In this document: piece by piece, positions 19,843 through 28,530 of the stretch
How the letters are laid out: each line of letters starts with the position of its first letter
How positions within the stretch are numbered: the stretch's first letter is position 1
From: Gracilibacillus ureilyticus
Lineage (GTDB): Bacteria > Bacillota > Bacilli > Bacillales > Amphibacillaceae
NCBI RefSeq assembly: GCF_900111195.1
Contig: NZ_FOGL01000025.1
Location: 1-53,927 of the forward strand
Reading direction: 5' to 3'
Length of the DNA stretch: 53,927 bases
Program-made: the position numbers and the translations under genes
Notes under the pieces: model-generated
Databases searched by the model: none
Seen by the model: only the letters and a program-made list of their open reading frames with translations
What the model was told of the DNA's origin: nothing

Positions 19843-20223
19843 TCAATAAGATGCCTCTTCTTCTGGTAATTTAAATACGATTTCGCCTTCTTCAGTAAAA
19901 AAGTAATTTGTTTTAGCAATTTGAAGGAGATATTCTTCATCATTTAGTAATTTTACCTCATCTGATAACTTTTTATGCTCATTTTCAAGCTGTGCTAACT
20001 GTTCTGACTTCTCCTGATACTCTGTTTGCATATTTTTCAATGCAATTCGCTGTTTAATATGATATGTTGTTAAGCTTACGGCGATAACCATGACAATAAG
20101 CAGGAATAGAGATATTCTCCGGAATAACCTTTTCTTCCTCTCGTTTTGTCTTCGTTGATGTGCCTTATGCTGTTCTATATATGCTTCGTGTATTTTAGAA
20201 ACATTGCTGCCGGGTTTTGCCAT
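19843..20223 (-). CDS. divIC: Cell division protein DivIC
   Basis: Bitopic divisome protein that works with DivIB and FtsL to control septal peptidoglycan synthesis. The 126-residue protein has a basic cytoplasmic N terminus (RRQNERKKRLFRR), one membrane segment (about 34-53), a coiled coil (about 58-100) and the short C-terminal FtsB/DivIC domain (AKTNYFFTEEGEIVFKLP). It lies directly downstream of yabQ. Confidence 0.96.
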   Translation of the reverse strand: MAKPGSNVSKIHEAYIEQHKAHQRRQNERKKRLFRRISLFLLIVMVIAVSLTTYHIKQRIALKNMQTEYQEKSEQLAQLENEHKKLSDEVKLLNDEEYLLQIAKTNYFFTEEGEIVFKLPEEEASY

Positions 20224-20247
20224 GATTACTACCTCCTCGCATTTCTT

Positions 20248-20814
20248 TTATTTTTTCCTCCATTTTATTTTACTAAAAAAGTTGAGAATTGGGTAGAAAT
20301 ACTTTTTTCTTTTTTCCGGCACCAATCGGAAGATTAGTAAAAATAAATGGCGGAAAGGATATAAAATTATCAATAAAAGAAAATTAAGTAACTTTAACAG
20401 CATCATCACTATTCGATAAAGTGTAAAAAGTACGGCGGTTATGATCCACTTTAGCGGGTTTATCAGCAATAATCTGATACAACGAAACAAAAACCGGAAA
20501 ATCGCAGCTAAATAGAAAAGAATTCTTTCCAGCAATCTCCGGTACAGCTGTTCAAATAACGCTTTAAACATAGCATAACCGCATAAAAGCGCGATAAAAA
20601 CGTAGAATCTGACTATTCCCTCATTAATCACATATAATACAAAAAAGAGGAGAACAGCCTGTACAATCCAAAAGAAGAGTTCAAATAAATACCGAAATAT
20701 GATATGATCTGCCCACCATAATGCTATTCTTTTAAATGTAATATATGCTACCCCGATATATACCCCAAAGGCAATCATCGTAAACATTGTGAGAAATTGC
20801 GTCTCTAATGTCAT
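20248..20814 (-). CDS. yabQ: Spore cortex membrane protein YabQ
   Basis: A 188-residue membrane protein with several hydrophobic segments (about 5-27, 40-65, 70-88 and 107-160) and a basic, aromatic C terminus. In B. subtilis YabQ is a mother-cell protein of the outer forespore membrane required for cortex formation. It overlaps yabP by four bases, so the two are translationally coupled. Confidence 0.92.
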   Translation of the reverse strand: MTLETQFLTMFTMIAFGVYIGVAYITFKRIALWWADHIIFRYLFELFFWIVQAVLLFFVLYVINEGIVRFYVFIALLCGYAMFKALFEQLYRRLLERILFYLAAIFRFLFRCIRLLLINPLKWIITAVLFTLYRIVMMLLKLLNFLLLIILYPFRHLFLLIFRLVPEKRKKYFYPILNFFSKIKWRKK

Positions 20815-21110
20815 TTGAAGAGCTTGCTAAAAATGCCTTTAGCTTTATCTCCTTGCTGTTCATCTAAATAGGAGAGTTCATAAATCTTACCTTTAATCGA
20901 TACATGGCCGGATTCCACATCAAGGTTCTTCATCTGCAGATTATCTCCGCGTATCACTAAATAACCCATTACTGTCTGCAGGAGAAACTCTTCACTATCG
21001 AAACTGTCCACTTCTTTTACACCATCTATCTCGAGCAATCTTCTATTTGTCATCTTGACATTGTGATCCATCTGGGCTGCTGTTACCGGTTTTTTATCAT
21101 AATAGTTCAT
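20811..21110 (-). CDS. yabP: Spore protein YabP
   Basis: A 99-residue YabP/YqfC-family protein; the family core is NRRLLEIDGVKEVDSFDSEEF and VIRGDNLQMKNLDVESGHV. The B. subtilis gene is sigma-E controlled and yabPQ are needed for cortex assembly. A sigma-E-like -10 lies upstream. GGGAGGG precedes the ATG. Confidence 0.94.
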   Translation of the reverse strand: MNYYDKKPVTAAQMDHNVKMTNRRLLEIDGVKEVDSFDSEEFLLQTVMGYLVIRGDNLQMKNLDVESGHVSIKGKIYELSYLDEQQGDKAKGIFSKLFK

Positions 21111-21137
21111 TGCTTTCCCTCCCTTTTATCCACCACT

Positions 21138-21145
21138 AATGTATG
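21138..21145 (-). promoter_or_regulatory. Candidate sigma-E -10 element for yabP-yabQ
   Basis: CATACATT on the minus strand, 27 bases upstream of the yabP start, fits the sigma-E -10 pattern (CATAnnnT). The -35 region is a poor match, so this rests on the -10 and on the known regulation of yabP. Confidence 0.4.
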
Positions 21146-21177
21146 AAAAAAGGGACAAGTTTAGAACAGAATAGCAA

Positions 21178-21438
21178 TTAATTCTCTTTATATTCTTCAC
21201 TTTTGATTGTGTATAAGTCGCTTGCTTCTTCTTTACGGACAGTTTCTTTCAGCTGATCGATCTGAATCGTTAATAACCGCTGGCCAAACTGAATTTTTAA
21301 TTCATCGCCAACCGCTACATTTGTTGCCGCCTTTGCCGTATTGCCATTAACAATGATTCTTCCCTGGTCGGCAATTTCTTTTGCTAATGTTCTTCGTTTA
21401 ATCAGTCTGGATACTTTCAAAAACTTATCTAATCGCAT
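21178..21438 (-). CDS. rqcP: S4-domain RNA-binding protein RqcP (YabO)
   Basis: An 86-residue S4-type RNA-binding protein (MRLDKFLKVSRLIKRRTLAKEIADQGRI, in pieces). RqcP assists RqcH in C-terminal alanine tailing of stalled nascent chains on the 50S subunit. It lies 22 bases after yabN, as in B. subtilis. Confidence 0.95.
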   Translation of the reverse strand: MRLDKFLKVSRLIKRRTLAKEIADQGRIIVNGNTAKAATNVAVGDELKIQFGQRLLTIQIDQLKETVRKEEASDLYTIKSEEYKEN

Positions 21439-21460
21439 GATAATTCCCTTCCTGCTTTAT

Positions 21461-22915
21461 TTATTCTTCTTGCTTTGCTTCTTCCCAGAATTTGTCGAGT
21501 TGTTCCAGTGTAAAGGAGTCCCAGTCTTTATTGGAGGCTTTCACTGATTGTTCTACAAAATGAAAACGTTTTTTAAATTTCTCGTTCGTTAGTAATAAAG
21601 CTGTCTCCGGGTTAATTTTATAATATCTTGCAATGTTTATCATTGCAAATAGTATATCTCCAAACTCTTTAGCCATTTCCTTCTCATCGTTTGTGGAAAT
21701 TGCCTCTTTCCACTCATTTATTTCTTCTTCAACTTTTGCCCACATATCTTCCGCATTATCCCAGTCAAACCCCACTTTCGCAGCTTTTTTCTGGATTTCC
21801 TCTGCCATCAGCATCGCCGGCAGACCTTTCGTTATATTGTCTAACAGAGATTCTTCTGTATGCTGTTTCTCCTGCTTTTTAATTGCTTCCCAATTTACCA
21901 TCACGTCATTTTCATCCTGCACTACTGTATCTCCAAATACGTGGGGATGTCTTCGTATCATTTTCTCTGTAATACTGTTAATGACTTGTTCAATCGTGAA
22001 ATATCCTGATTCCTCGGCAATCTGACTATGTAACATTACTTGCAGCAGCACATCACCTAATTCCTCGGCAATCGCTTCATCGTCTTCCCTGTCAATTGCT
22101 TCAAGTACCTCGTAGGTCTCTTCAATCAGATATTTCTTTAATGATTCATGTGTCTGCTTCTGATCCCATGGGCAGCCACCTGGACCACGCAATGTTGCTA
22201 CAACTTCTCTTAAACGGAAAAACTGATGATTTAATTCAGATTTATCGACAGGCGGTACATAAACGCTCGTCAGATTACTTAAATGTGCCTGCATATCTAA
22301 TTCTACTAAGGGGATATGTTTCAGCGACTCCTGTCTACTTCCCACAGCTTCAGCGATATAAATCATATGATTTGGCGGCAAGTCTTCGAGTAATTCCAAC
22401 TTAACCTCGGACGCAATAAATGAATCATATACCTGGCAAAATACAATATGCTGTTCATACTGAAGCTGATATCTTTGAAAACTGGTTGCATCAACGAATT
22501 GAAACCCTTCGATCGGATCGAATTGAAAAACCCGGAACATATCATCAAGAAAGCTCTGCCCACCAGCAAGCCTGACGTCTACTCTATCACTTTCCAGTAA
22601 AAGCTGAACCGTCCTTTCAGCAAGCATCGGGTGCCCTGGTACAGCATAAATTATTTGATGCTCATCTAACGCCTTTTCAATAAGAACGGAAACAATCTCT
22701 TCATATACTGACTCAAACTCGCCATGTTTTTCATAAACCGAATCAAATCCGTAAAAATGGACCCCTTCCTGTTCCAGTGAAGTAACGACAGGATGATCCA
22801 TTGTTCTGACATAACACACTTGTTCAGATTGGGCCAGCTTCCGGTAAATCCCGAGTGGCAACTGATCCATATCACCACCGCCTAACCCAATCACGTCTAT
22901 TAACGGTTTCGACAT
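21461..22915 (-). CDS. yabN: YabN: tetrapyrrole-methylase-like domain fused to MazG pyrophosphohydrolase
   Basis: A 484-residue fusion. The N-terminal half (about 1-215) has the SAM-dependent tetrapyrrole methylase fold (GLGGGDMDQLPLG, YAVPGHPMLAE). The C-terminal half is MazG NTP pyrophosphohydrolase with LRGPGGCPWDQKQTHESL, the metal-binding EELGDVLLQVMLHSQIAEE and a second repeat ending KEFGDILFAMINIARY. MazG removes aberrant or stress-related NTPs; the methylase-like part has no proven substrate. An ATG 21 bases upstream is possible, but GGAGGAG precedes the ATG at 22915, which shares a base with the yabM stop (TAATG). Confidence 0.95.
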   Translation of the reverse strand: MSKPLIDVIGLGGGDMDQLPLGIYRKLAQSEQVCYVRTMDHPVVTSLEQEGVHFYGFDSVYEKHGEFESVYEEIVSVLIEKALDEHQIIYAVPGHPMLAERTVQLLLESDRVDVRLAGGQSFLDDMFRVFQFDPIEGFQFVDATSFQRYQLQYEQHIVFCQVYDSFIASEVKLELLEDLPPNHMIYIAEAVGSRQESLKHIPLVELDMQAHLSNLTSVYVPPVDKSELNHQFFRLREVVATLRGPGGCPWDQKQTHESLKKYLIEETYEVLEAIDREDDEAIAEELGDVLLQVMLHSQIAEESGYFTIEQVINSITEKMIRRHPHVFGDTVVQDENDVMVNWEAIKKQEKQHTEESLLDNITKGLPAMLMAEEIQKKAAKVGFDWDNAEDMWAKVEEEINEWKEAISTNDEKEMAKEFGDILFAMINIARYYKINPETALLLTNEKFKKRFHFVEQSVKASNKDWDSFTLEQLDKFWEEAKQEE

Positions 22916-24468
22916 TAACTCTCCTCCTTGCTCCATTTTCTTATTACAGGGATTTTCGCCAGCTCTGCTTGTGAGAAGATTCGTAAACGAATTAATGAGA
23001 AAAGATAGAGAATAAAACCTGCCAGTACGCTGAACAGGACAAAAATCAGTTGCTCTGCTCTTGTCTCTATTTCCCAGTAATTCATCTCAACATATTTTAC
23101 AAGCAATAAGCCGGCAATCATCACCACTGTTGCCAAACCTGTCTGTATGACAGGTAAAATACGAACATTAAACTTAACGATCTTTTTTGTCAGCATATAA
23201 TAATATAATACACAAACAAATCCAATTGATAGAATTGTCGCGATGGCTGCCCCATCTATATCAAGGAATGGTACAAGTAATTGGTTTAATAGTACTTTTA
23301 ACCATAAAGCAGCAAATAATACAATAGCGGTTCCTCTCGTATAGCCGAATCCCTGCAGAATAGCTGCCAATATTAATGACGATGCACTGAACAACAGCGT
23401 AATGGACAACATACGCAAACTGAATGTTCCGTCAGTGTTCTGGTAAAAAAGTTCATTTATATCAGGCATTAATACAATTAAGCCTGCTGTCGCTCCAACT
23501 GATATTAAGATACCGTATTTCAGAGCTGTGCGGATATTTCTGATGGACTCTTCTTTGTTCCCGGAAATTTGCGGTACGAGCGCCATTGCAAGCGAAGAAC
23601 CGATAATTGTTACCAATTGCAATAATGGCTGGCCCCTGTCGATAATACCTTTCCACTTCATTGCCTCCAATTGTGTCCAGCCGCCCGTCACAAGGCCTGG
23701 AACGATTGTAAAAGCATCAGCCAATTGCATAAAAAGCAGCATCATATGATTCATACTCATAATAATCCCTGTGATAATAACAGTGCGGAATATATGATAA
23801 CTGGAAATATTTTCAGTATGTGCTTCTTCTCTATTAGAATATTTCTTTTTCCAGGTAAAGTAAAGGAGCAGGAATGATGCTGTAAATGCCGCAGCTGTTC
23901 CAATAGCCGCCCCGTCACCGATACGGTATGGAGAAACATTGTTCCTATATATCCATACTGCAGTGAAAATAATGATCAGTGCACGGATAATCTGCTCAAC
24001 CATCTGGGAATTAGCAACCGCTGATAAATGATTAACCGCCTGTAATCTCCCGCGGTATATTGCCACAAATGGAACAAACAAAAAGATCCATGCCATATGA
24101 CGGATCGGTTCTGCCAGCTGCTGATCCCCCATTGCCTCTGCTAATAATGGACTGAACAAAAATAACAGTGCAAAGAAAAACACACCTAAAAGAAAAAGCA
24201 TCTTAAAAATCGCCAGAGTTATTTTTCTGTTCCCGTTTTCCAGCTGATGTTCCATTAAAAATGCTGCAACTGCAGAAGGTAATCCGTATAGTGCCATCAT
24301 AATCGCTATACCAATCACCGGGTATACTTGCTGGTAGATGTAAAAACCAATATCACCAGTAAGGTTCTGCAAAGGTATCCGGTATGATGCGCTGATGACT
24401 TTGCCGGTAATCCCTGCAAATACCAGTGCAAAAGCCCCTGTAAAAATGGTTTTCCTGTTAGTTTTCAT
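22915..24468 (-). CDS. yabM: MATE/MurJ-like flippase YabM (SpoVB family)
   Basis: A 517-residue integral membrane protein with about 14 hydrophobic segments of the polysaccharide-transporter (MVF) fold; it starts TIFTGAFALVFAGITGKVISASYRIP in pieces. SpoVB, a paralogue, moves lipid-linked cortex precursors; YabM sits in this sporulation cluster, but its cargo is not proven. It is translationally coupled to yabN. The ptsG terminator lies directly upstream, so it needs its own promoter, for which I see only a weak TATACT -10. Confidence 0.9.
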   Translation of the reverse strand: MKTNRKTIFTGAFALVFAGITGKVISASYRIPLQNLTGDIGFYIYQQVYPVIGIAIMMALYGLPSAVAAFLMEHQLENGNRKITLAIFKMLFLLGVFFFALLFLFSPLLAEAMGDQQLAEPIRHMAWIFLFVPFVAIYRGRLQAVNHLSAVANSQMVEQIIRALIIIFTAVWIYRNNVSPYRIGDGAAIGTAAAFTASFLLLYFTWKKKYSNREEAHTENISSYHIFRTVIITGIIMSMNHMMLLFMQLADAFTIVPGLVTGGWTQLEAMKWKGIIDRGQPLLQLVTIIGSSLAMALVPQISGNKEESIRNIRTALKYGILISVGATAGLIVLMPDINELFYQNTDGTFSLRMLSITLLFSASSLILAAILQGFGYTRGTAIVLFAALWLKVLLNQLLVPFLDIDGAAIATILSIGFVCVLYYYMLTKKIVKFNVRILPVIQTGLATVVMIAGLLLVKYVEMNYWEIETRAEQLIFVLFSVLAGFILYLFSLIRLRIFSQAELAKIPVIRKWSKEES

Positions 24469-24523
24469 GTGCGTCTTCCTTTTAATTACTGATTACATTA
24501 ATTCCTTATAGTATAACAAAAAA

Positions 24524-24558
24524 ACTCCCATATTAACGAAACATGCTAATATGAGAGT
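24524..24558 (-). terminator. ptsG intrinsic terminator
   Basis: Stem of about 12 bp (ACTCTCATATTAG/TTAATATGGGAGT on the minus strand, with G-U pairs) followed by seven Ts. It begins eight bases after the ptsG stop. Confidence 0.9.
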
Positions 24559-24565
24559 CCTATTA

Positions 24566-26584
24566 TTAGTTAATTGTAATAATATCTTTATCTTCTTTAT
24601 TTACATTTCCACTAACATTGAGTTTTACTTCCTGACCTTCTGGTAAGTTTGTAAAGATAACAGGTGTAACGATCGAAGGTGCATTTTCCTGTACATAATC
24701 AAGGTCTACTTCCATTAATACTTGACCCTGTTTAATCTGATCACCTTCCGCTGCTTTTGCAGTGAATCCTTCACCCTTCAGATTTACCGTATCGATACCA
24801 ATATGGATAAGAATTTCTGTACCATTTTCAGCAAGTATCCCGATCGCATGTTTTGTTGGGAAAATGTTGATTATCTTTCCATTTACAGGTGAGACTACTT
24901 CCCCTTTTGATGGCTTAATTGCAAATCCGTCGCCCATCATTTTTTGTGAGAATACCTGATCAGGCACCTCTGAAAGTGGCAGGATCTCCCCTGTCATCGG
25001 ACTTGTAAATTCCAGATCTTCTAATTTATTTTCAACTATTTCTTCTTTTTCAGTCTGCTCTGTTTCTGTCTTTTTCGCTGGTGTCTTTCCATCCATAATA
25101 TCCTGCATTTGACCACGGATTGTATCAGATACCGGTCCGTAAATTGCCTGAATATTATTTCCTACTTCCATGACACCTGAAGCACCTAATTTTTTCAATC
25201 TTGCTTTATCAACCTTATTTTTATCCTCTACACTAACACGAAGACGAGTAATACATGCATCAAGGTTAGTGATATTTCCTTTACCACCCATTGCTTCCAT
25301 AATCTCGTAAGGACGATCGTCTACTTCATCATCACTGTCACTGTCTTCCGCTTCATCTTCACGACCTGGTGTTGCTAAATTGAATTTCTGGATCGCAAAC
25401 CGGAAACCGAAATAGTAAATCACAGCGAAGATTAAACCGACGATGATTACCCACCACCAGTCAGTCCGGTTAGGCATAACCCCAAACAAGATGAAGTCAA
25501 TTAAACCACCAGAGAAAGTCATCCCGATTTTTACATCCAATAAGTACATTGTCATAAAAGACAATCCGGCAAAAACAGCGTGAATCGCAAATAATAACGG
25601 AGCAACAAACAGGAATGAGAACTCAAGTGGTTCTGTAATACCTGTCAGGAAAGATGTAAGAGCAGCAGAGAACATGATACCTCCAACTACTTTCTTCTTT
25701 TCCGGCTTCGCTGTATGATAAATTGCTAATGCTGCTGGTAAACCAAACATCATGAAAGGGAATTTACCTGTCATAAAATTTCCGGCAGTAAAGTCAACCC
25801 CATCCTTCAACTGTTCAAAGAAAATTGCCTGGTCTCCACGTACAATATCACCCGCAGCGCTTGTATATGAACCAAACTCAAACCAGAACGGAGAATAGAA
25901 AATATGGTGTAGACCAAATGGGATGAGTCCACGTTCTATTACACCGAATACGAAGGTTGAGATTGTCCGGTTTGTTTCAAGCATCACGTGGGATACTGCG
26001 TTTAACCCATCTTGAGCAAATGGCCATACAAGGAACATAAGAATACCTAATATTAATGAAGAAAATGCTGTAATAATCGGAACAAATCTTTTTCCTGCAA
26101 AGAAACCTAAAAATTGCGGTAACTCAATATTAAAATACCGATTATACATAAAGGCGGCTAATATACCGACAATAATACCTCCGAATACACCTGTCTGTAA
26201 TGTCGGGATACCAAGGACGCTGGCATAAGCAGGATCACTCGTCATCTCTGCTGTAATATCACCGAATACACCCATCGTTACATTCATTATTAAGTAACCA
26301 ATAATTGCGGCTAACCCTGCAACACCATCACCTTTTGCCAAACCGATTGCAACACCGACTGCAAATAGTAATGGCAAATTATCAAAGACAACCCCGCCTG
26401 CCTCTGACATTACCTCCAGTATTTTTTGAACGGTTGCGTTTCCAAACCACGGGAATTTCTCTACCCATTGATCCTGGGCAAAACTTGTACCAAATGCCAG
26501 CAGAATACCTGCAGCTGGTAATAATGCCACTGGCAGCATTAGAGCTTTACCAACTTTTTGCAATGTCCCGAAAATATTTGACAT
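24566..26584 (-). CDS. ptsG: PTS glucose-specific EIICBA transporter
   Basis: Imports and phosphorylates glucose. The 672-residue protein has the order IIC-IIB-IIA. IIC (about 1-400) has about ten membrane segments and starts [24 protein letters not shown] (about 425-505) has the phosphocysteine in [14 protein letters not shown] (about 530-650) has the phosphohistidine in [11 protein letters not shown]. Signatures favour glucose (PtsG) over N-acetylglucosamine, and the neighbouring glcT with its antiterminator target supports this. In B. subtilis glcT-ptsG is far away (near 120 degrees), so its place here between spoVT and yabM is a lineage feature. Confidence 0.95.
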   Translation of the reverse strand: MSNIFGTLQKVGKALMLPVALLPAAGILLAFGTSFAQDQWVEKFPWFGNATVQKILEVMSEAGGVVFDNLPLLFAVGVAIGLAKGDGVAGLAAIIGYLIMNVTMGVFGDITAEMTSDPAYASVLGIPTLQTGVFGGIIVGILAAFMYNRYFNIELPQFLGFFAGKRFVPIITAFSSLILGILMFLVWPFAQDGLNAVSHVMLETNRTISTFVFGVIERGLIPFGLHHIFYSPFWFEFGSYTSAAGDIVRGDQAIFFEQLKDGVDFTAGNFMTGKFPFMMFGLPAALAIYHTAKPEKKKVVGGIMFSAALTSFLTGITEPLEFSFLFVAPLLFAIHAVFAGLSFMTMYLLDVKIGMTFSGGLIDFILFGVMPNRTDWWWVIIVGLIFAVIYYFGFRFAIQKFNLATPGREDEAEDSDSDDEVDDRPYEIMEAMGGKGNITNLDACITRLRVSVEDKNKVDKARLKKLGASGVMEVGNNIQAIYGPVSDTIRGQMQDIMDGKTPAKKTETEQTEKEEIVENKLEDLEFTSPMTGEILPLSEVPDQVFSQKMMGDGFAIKPSKGEVVSPVNGKIINIFPTKHAIGILAENGTEILIHIGIDTVNLKGEGFTAKAAEGDQIKQGQVLMEVDLDYVQENAPSIVTPVIFTNLPEGQEVKLNVSGNVNKEDKDIITIN

Positions 26585-26661
26585 TACAATTACCTCCTTA
26601 TAGTTTATTCTTTTTTGATATGCAACAATGACTTGCCTGTTTCATTTATCCAAAATAAAAA

Positions 26662-26745
26662 GGCATGAGCAAAAGAATATGCTTAAGTATCTATGGATAC
26701 ACTTTCCCCCATAGATTAACCTAAAACACCCTTTTTACTCATGCC
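26662..26745 (-). terminator. Conditional terminator in the ptsG leader
   Basis: Arms GGCATGAG and CTCATGCC (26662-26669 and 26738-26745) pair across a long loop that holds its own stem (CTATGG/CCATAG). On the minus strand TTTTTATTTT follows. The 5' arm is shared with the GlcT target hairpin, so antiterminator binding would prevent this structure. Confidence 0.82.
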
Positions 26746-26766
26746 TGATCGTATCAGTAACACGTC
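26741..26766 (-). promoter_or_regulatory. GlcT ribonucleic antiterminator (RAT) site
   Basis: On the minus strand CGTGTTACTGATACGATCAG (followed by GCAT) matches the RAT hairpin of the SacT/LicT/GlcT class, with TGTTACTGAT ... ATCAGGCA arms. It begins at the glcT stop codon and runs into the 5' arm of the terminator, the standard arrangement for PTS-controlled antitermination of ptsG. Confidence 0.85.
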
Positions 26767-27608
26767 TAAGATGATTGGATTAAACGTTGTAAATGAATCG
26801 TTAAATATAATACTTCAGATTCGTCTACATGTATATGCAGTTGTTGTTGCATAACTTTTATCAACTTCCAGGCTAGATTATAGCACAATGGATATGTTGA
26901 TTTCAAGACATTGGCTAAATTTGTTTGTTCTCCTAGAGATTCACCCTGGTATACCCTTTCAATCGCACGATGGAGATGCTGAATTAATCGGTGATAATTT
27001 ACATTATGACGGTCCAGCTTTATTTTTAAGTTTTCTTCAATAATTTGAACGAGTTTCGAAATAAGCTGATGATGTTTGTTCATGTCACGGATCGATTTAT
27101 CTGTAACAGCACTATGAATGTGTAATGCGATAAAGCCCATTTCCCCTGCCGGGAATTGAACGCCGACTTTTTCCTTCAGGATCGCAACAACTTCTTGCGC
27201 GACCTGATATTCTTTTGGATAAAGTGATTCTATTTCAAATAAAAACGGATTATTGAACTGTACCTGCTGGTGTGCCCGGTTAATCGCAAAGGAGAGGTGA
27301 TCTGTTAATGCCACATGGATATGTTCATTAAGCTTTTCTCCCATTCTTTGTTCAATAAGGACGATGATGTCGTTCAATATTTCCATTAAATCCTGGTCTA
27401 CATGTGAAATCAGCTGTTTATACTGTTCCTGTTCTTTCTCATCTTTTAACAGGAATGTTTTTTCCACTTGATTTTCCGGTACAATGTCACCGTTTTTTTT
27501 CCCAAATCCAATCCCCTTGCCAATTAGAATGACTTCTTTGTATGTTGGATGGGAGGCAATCAATACATTATTATTTAACGCTTTCTTTACGACCGTTTTC
27601 TCCTCCAT
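26766..27608 (-). CDS. glcT: Transcription antiterminator GlcT
   Basis: BglG-family RNA-binding antiterminator controlling ptsG. The 280-residue protein has an N-terminal CAT RNA-binding domain (about 1-58, LNNNVLIASHPTYKEVILIGK in part, with the GFGKKNGD motif). Two PRD phosphorylation domains follow (about 65-170 and 175-280), whose histidines respond to PtsG and HPr. A GTG at 27617 would add three residues, but GAGGTGG lies five bases before the ATG at 27608. The RAT and terminator follow immediately, then ptsG. Confidence 0.94.
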   Translation of the reverse strand: MEEKTVVKKALNNNVLIASHPTYKEVILIGKGIGFGKKNGDIVPENQVEKTFLLKDEKEQEQYKQLISHVDQDLMEILNDIIVLIEQRMGEKLNEHIHVALTDHLSFAINRAHQQVQFNNPFLFEIESLYPKEYQVAQEVVAILKEKVGVQFPAGEMGFIALHIHSAVTDKSIRDMNKHHQLISKLVQIIEENLKIKLDRHNVNYHRLIQHLHRAIERVYQGESLGEQTNLANVLKSTYPLCYNLAWKLIKVMQQQLHIHVDESEVLYLTIHLQRLIQSS

Positions 27609-27670
27609 CTGTACCACCTCGCATATCTCTATCTATCTTACTAGAATAAACAGCAATAATCCATAGAAAT

Positions 27671-27709
27671 ATGAATAATAATTTTTCTTTAATAATTATT
27701 ATTATTCAT
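27671..27709. repeat. AT-only inverted repeat upstream of glcT
   Basis: Perfect 12-bp arms ATGAATAATAAT and ATTATTATTCAT (27671-27682 and 27698-27709) around a 15-base spacer, between the glcT start and the spoVT terminator. No clear sigma-A promoter was found in this gap. The dyad may be an operator or simply AT-rich leader structure. Confidence 0.5.
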
Positions 27710-27760
27710 TATTGAATGGCAGAGCATCCATTATCTAATTAAGAATTTTACCAACAGGAA

Positions 27761-27805
27761 AAACCGGACTACTTCGAATTATTAAAAATTCGGCCATAGT
27801 CCGGT
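27761..27805 (-). terminator. spoVT terminator (hairpin family copy 3)
   Basis: A 9-bp outer stem (27763-27771 with 27797-27805, ACCGGACTA/TAGTCCGGT), an inner CGAAT/ATTCG stem and a T run on the minus strand. CAGGAAAA (27755-27762) can also pair with TTTTCCTG (27811-27818). The stem carries compensated changes relative to copies 1 and 2. Confidence 0.88.
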
Positions 27806-27838
27806 GATTATTTTCCTGCAAGCCTTTTAAAACAACTA

Positions 27839-28375
27839 TTATTCCATTTGTTTCGCAAGGAAGTGTGCGGCAGTATGTGCTGCCTTTTCTTCTACTTCCC
27901 CGAACTCCTGCTGTTCCCTTGTGAAAATAACCATACATCCGATCGGGTCTCCGTTTGCAACAATTGGATAGATTAAATATGACTGCAGCTCTTCTTCTTT
28001 TCCGTCCACTATTTCAACAGTTTGAGCATTCTTTTCTACCGTGAGCTGTCTGCTGTCCATTACCTGATCCAGCTGTTTTGAAATCTGCTTACCGAGATAT
28101 TCCTTTTTCGTCTCACCTGCTACTGCAATAAACTCATCTCTATCACTAATTAATACCGATAATCCTAGTGATTCATACAGTGCCTCCGCATATTCTGTCG
28201 CGAAATCACCAAGCTCACTAATTGGAGAATATTTTTTCAAAATAACTTCCCCATCACGATCAACAAATATTTCTAATGGATCCCCTTCACGTATTCTTAA
28301 GGTGCGTCGAATCTCTTTCGGGATAACTACCCTTCCTAAATCATCAATACGGCGTACAATACCTGTTGCTTTCAT
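27839..28375 (-). CDS. spoVT: Stage V sporulation protein T, AbrB-type regulator
   Basis: Forespore transcription factor that tunes the sigma-G regulon and influences germination. The 178-residue protein has an N-terminal AbrB-like DNA-binding domain (about 1-50: MKATGIVRRIDDLGRVVIPK in part, TLRIREGDPLEIFVD). The C-terminal GAF-like domain (about 56-178) has FIAVAGETKKEYLGK and ANGDPIGCMVIFTR. A well-matched sigma-G promoter lies upstream. Normal length. Confidence 0.97.
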   Translation of the reverse strand: MKATGIVRRIDDLGRVVIPKEIRRTLRIREGDPLEIFVDRDGEVILKKYSPISELGDFATEYAEALYESLGLSVLISDRDEFIAVAGETKKEYLGKQISKQLDQVMDSRQLTVEKNAQTVEIVDGKEEELQSYLIYPIVANGDPIGCMVIFTREQQEFGEVEEKAAHTAAHFLAKQME

Positions 28376-28455
28376 AGTAAATCATGACCTCACTTTCAAA
28401 TAATTAACTATGTATTTAGTTAAGAACACATAGTGAAATAATTACATTGTAAGGA

Positions 28456-28486
28456 TAGTATGATTTAGTTAACTTAAAAGTATACA
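28456..28486 (-). promoter_or_regulatory. Sigma-G promoter of spoVT
   Basis: On the minus strand TGTATA (28481-28486), 18-base spacer, CATACTA (28456-28462). The -10 is an exact sigma-G consensus, and spoVT is a sigma-G gene in B. subtilis. Confidence 0.85.
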
Positions 28487-28530
28487 ATTTTTCCAATATA
28501 TTTTTTCTCTCATTTTACACTAATTTACAT

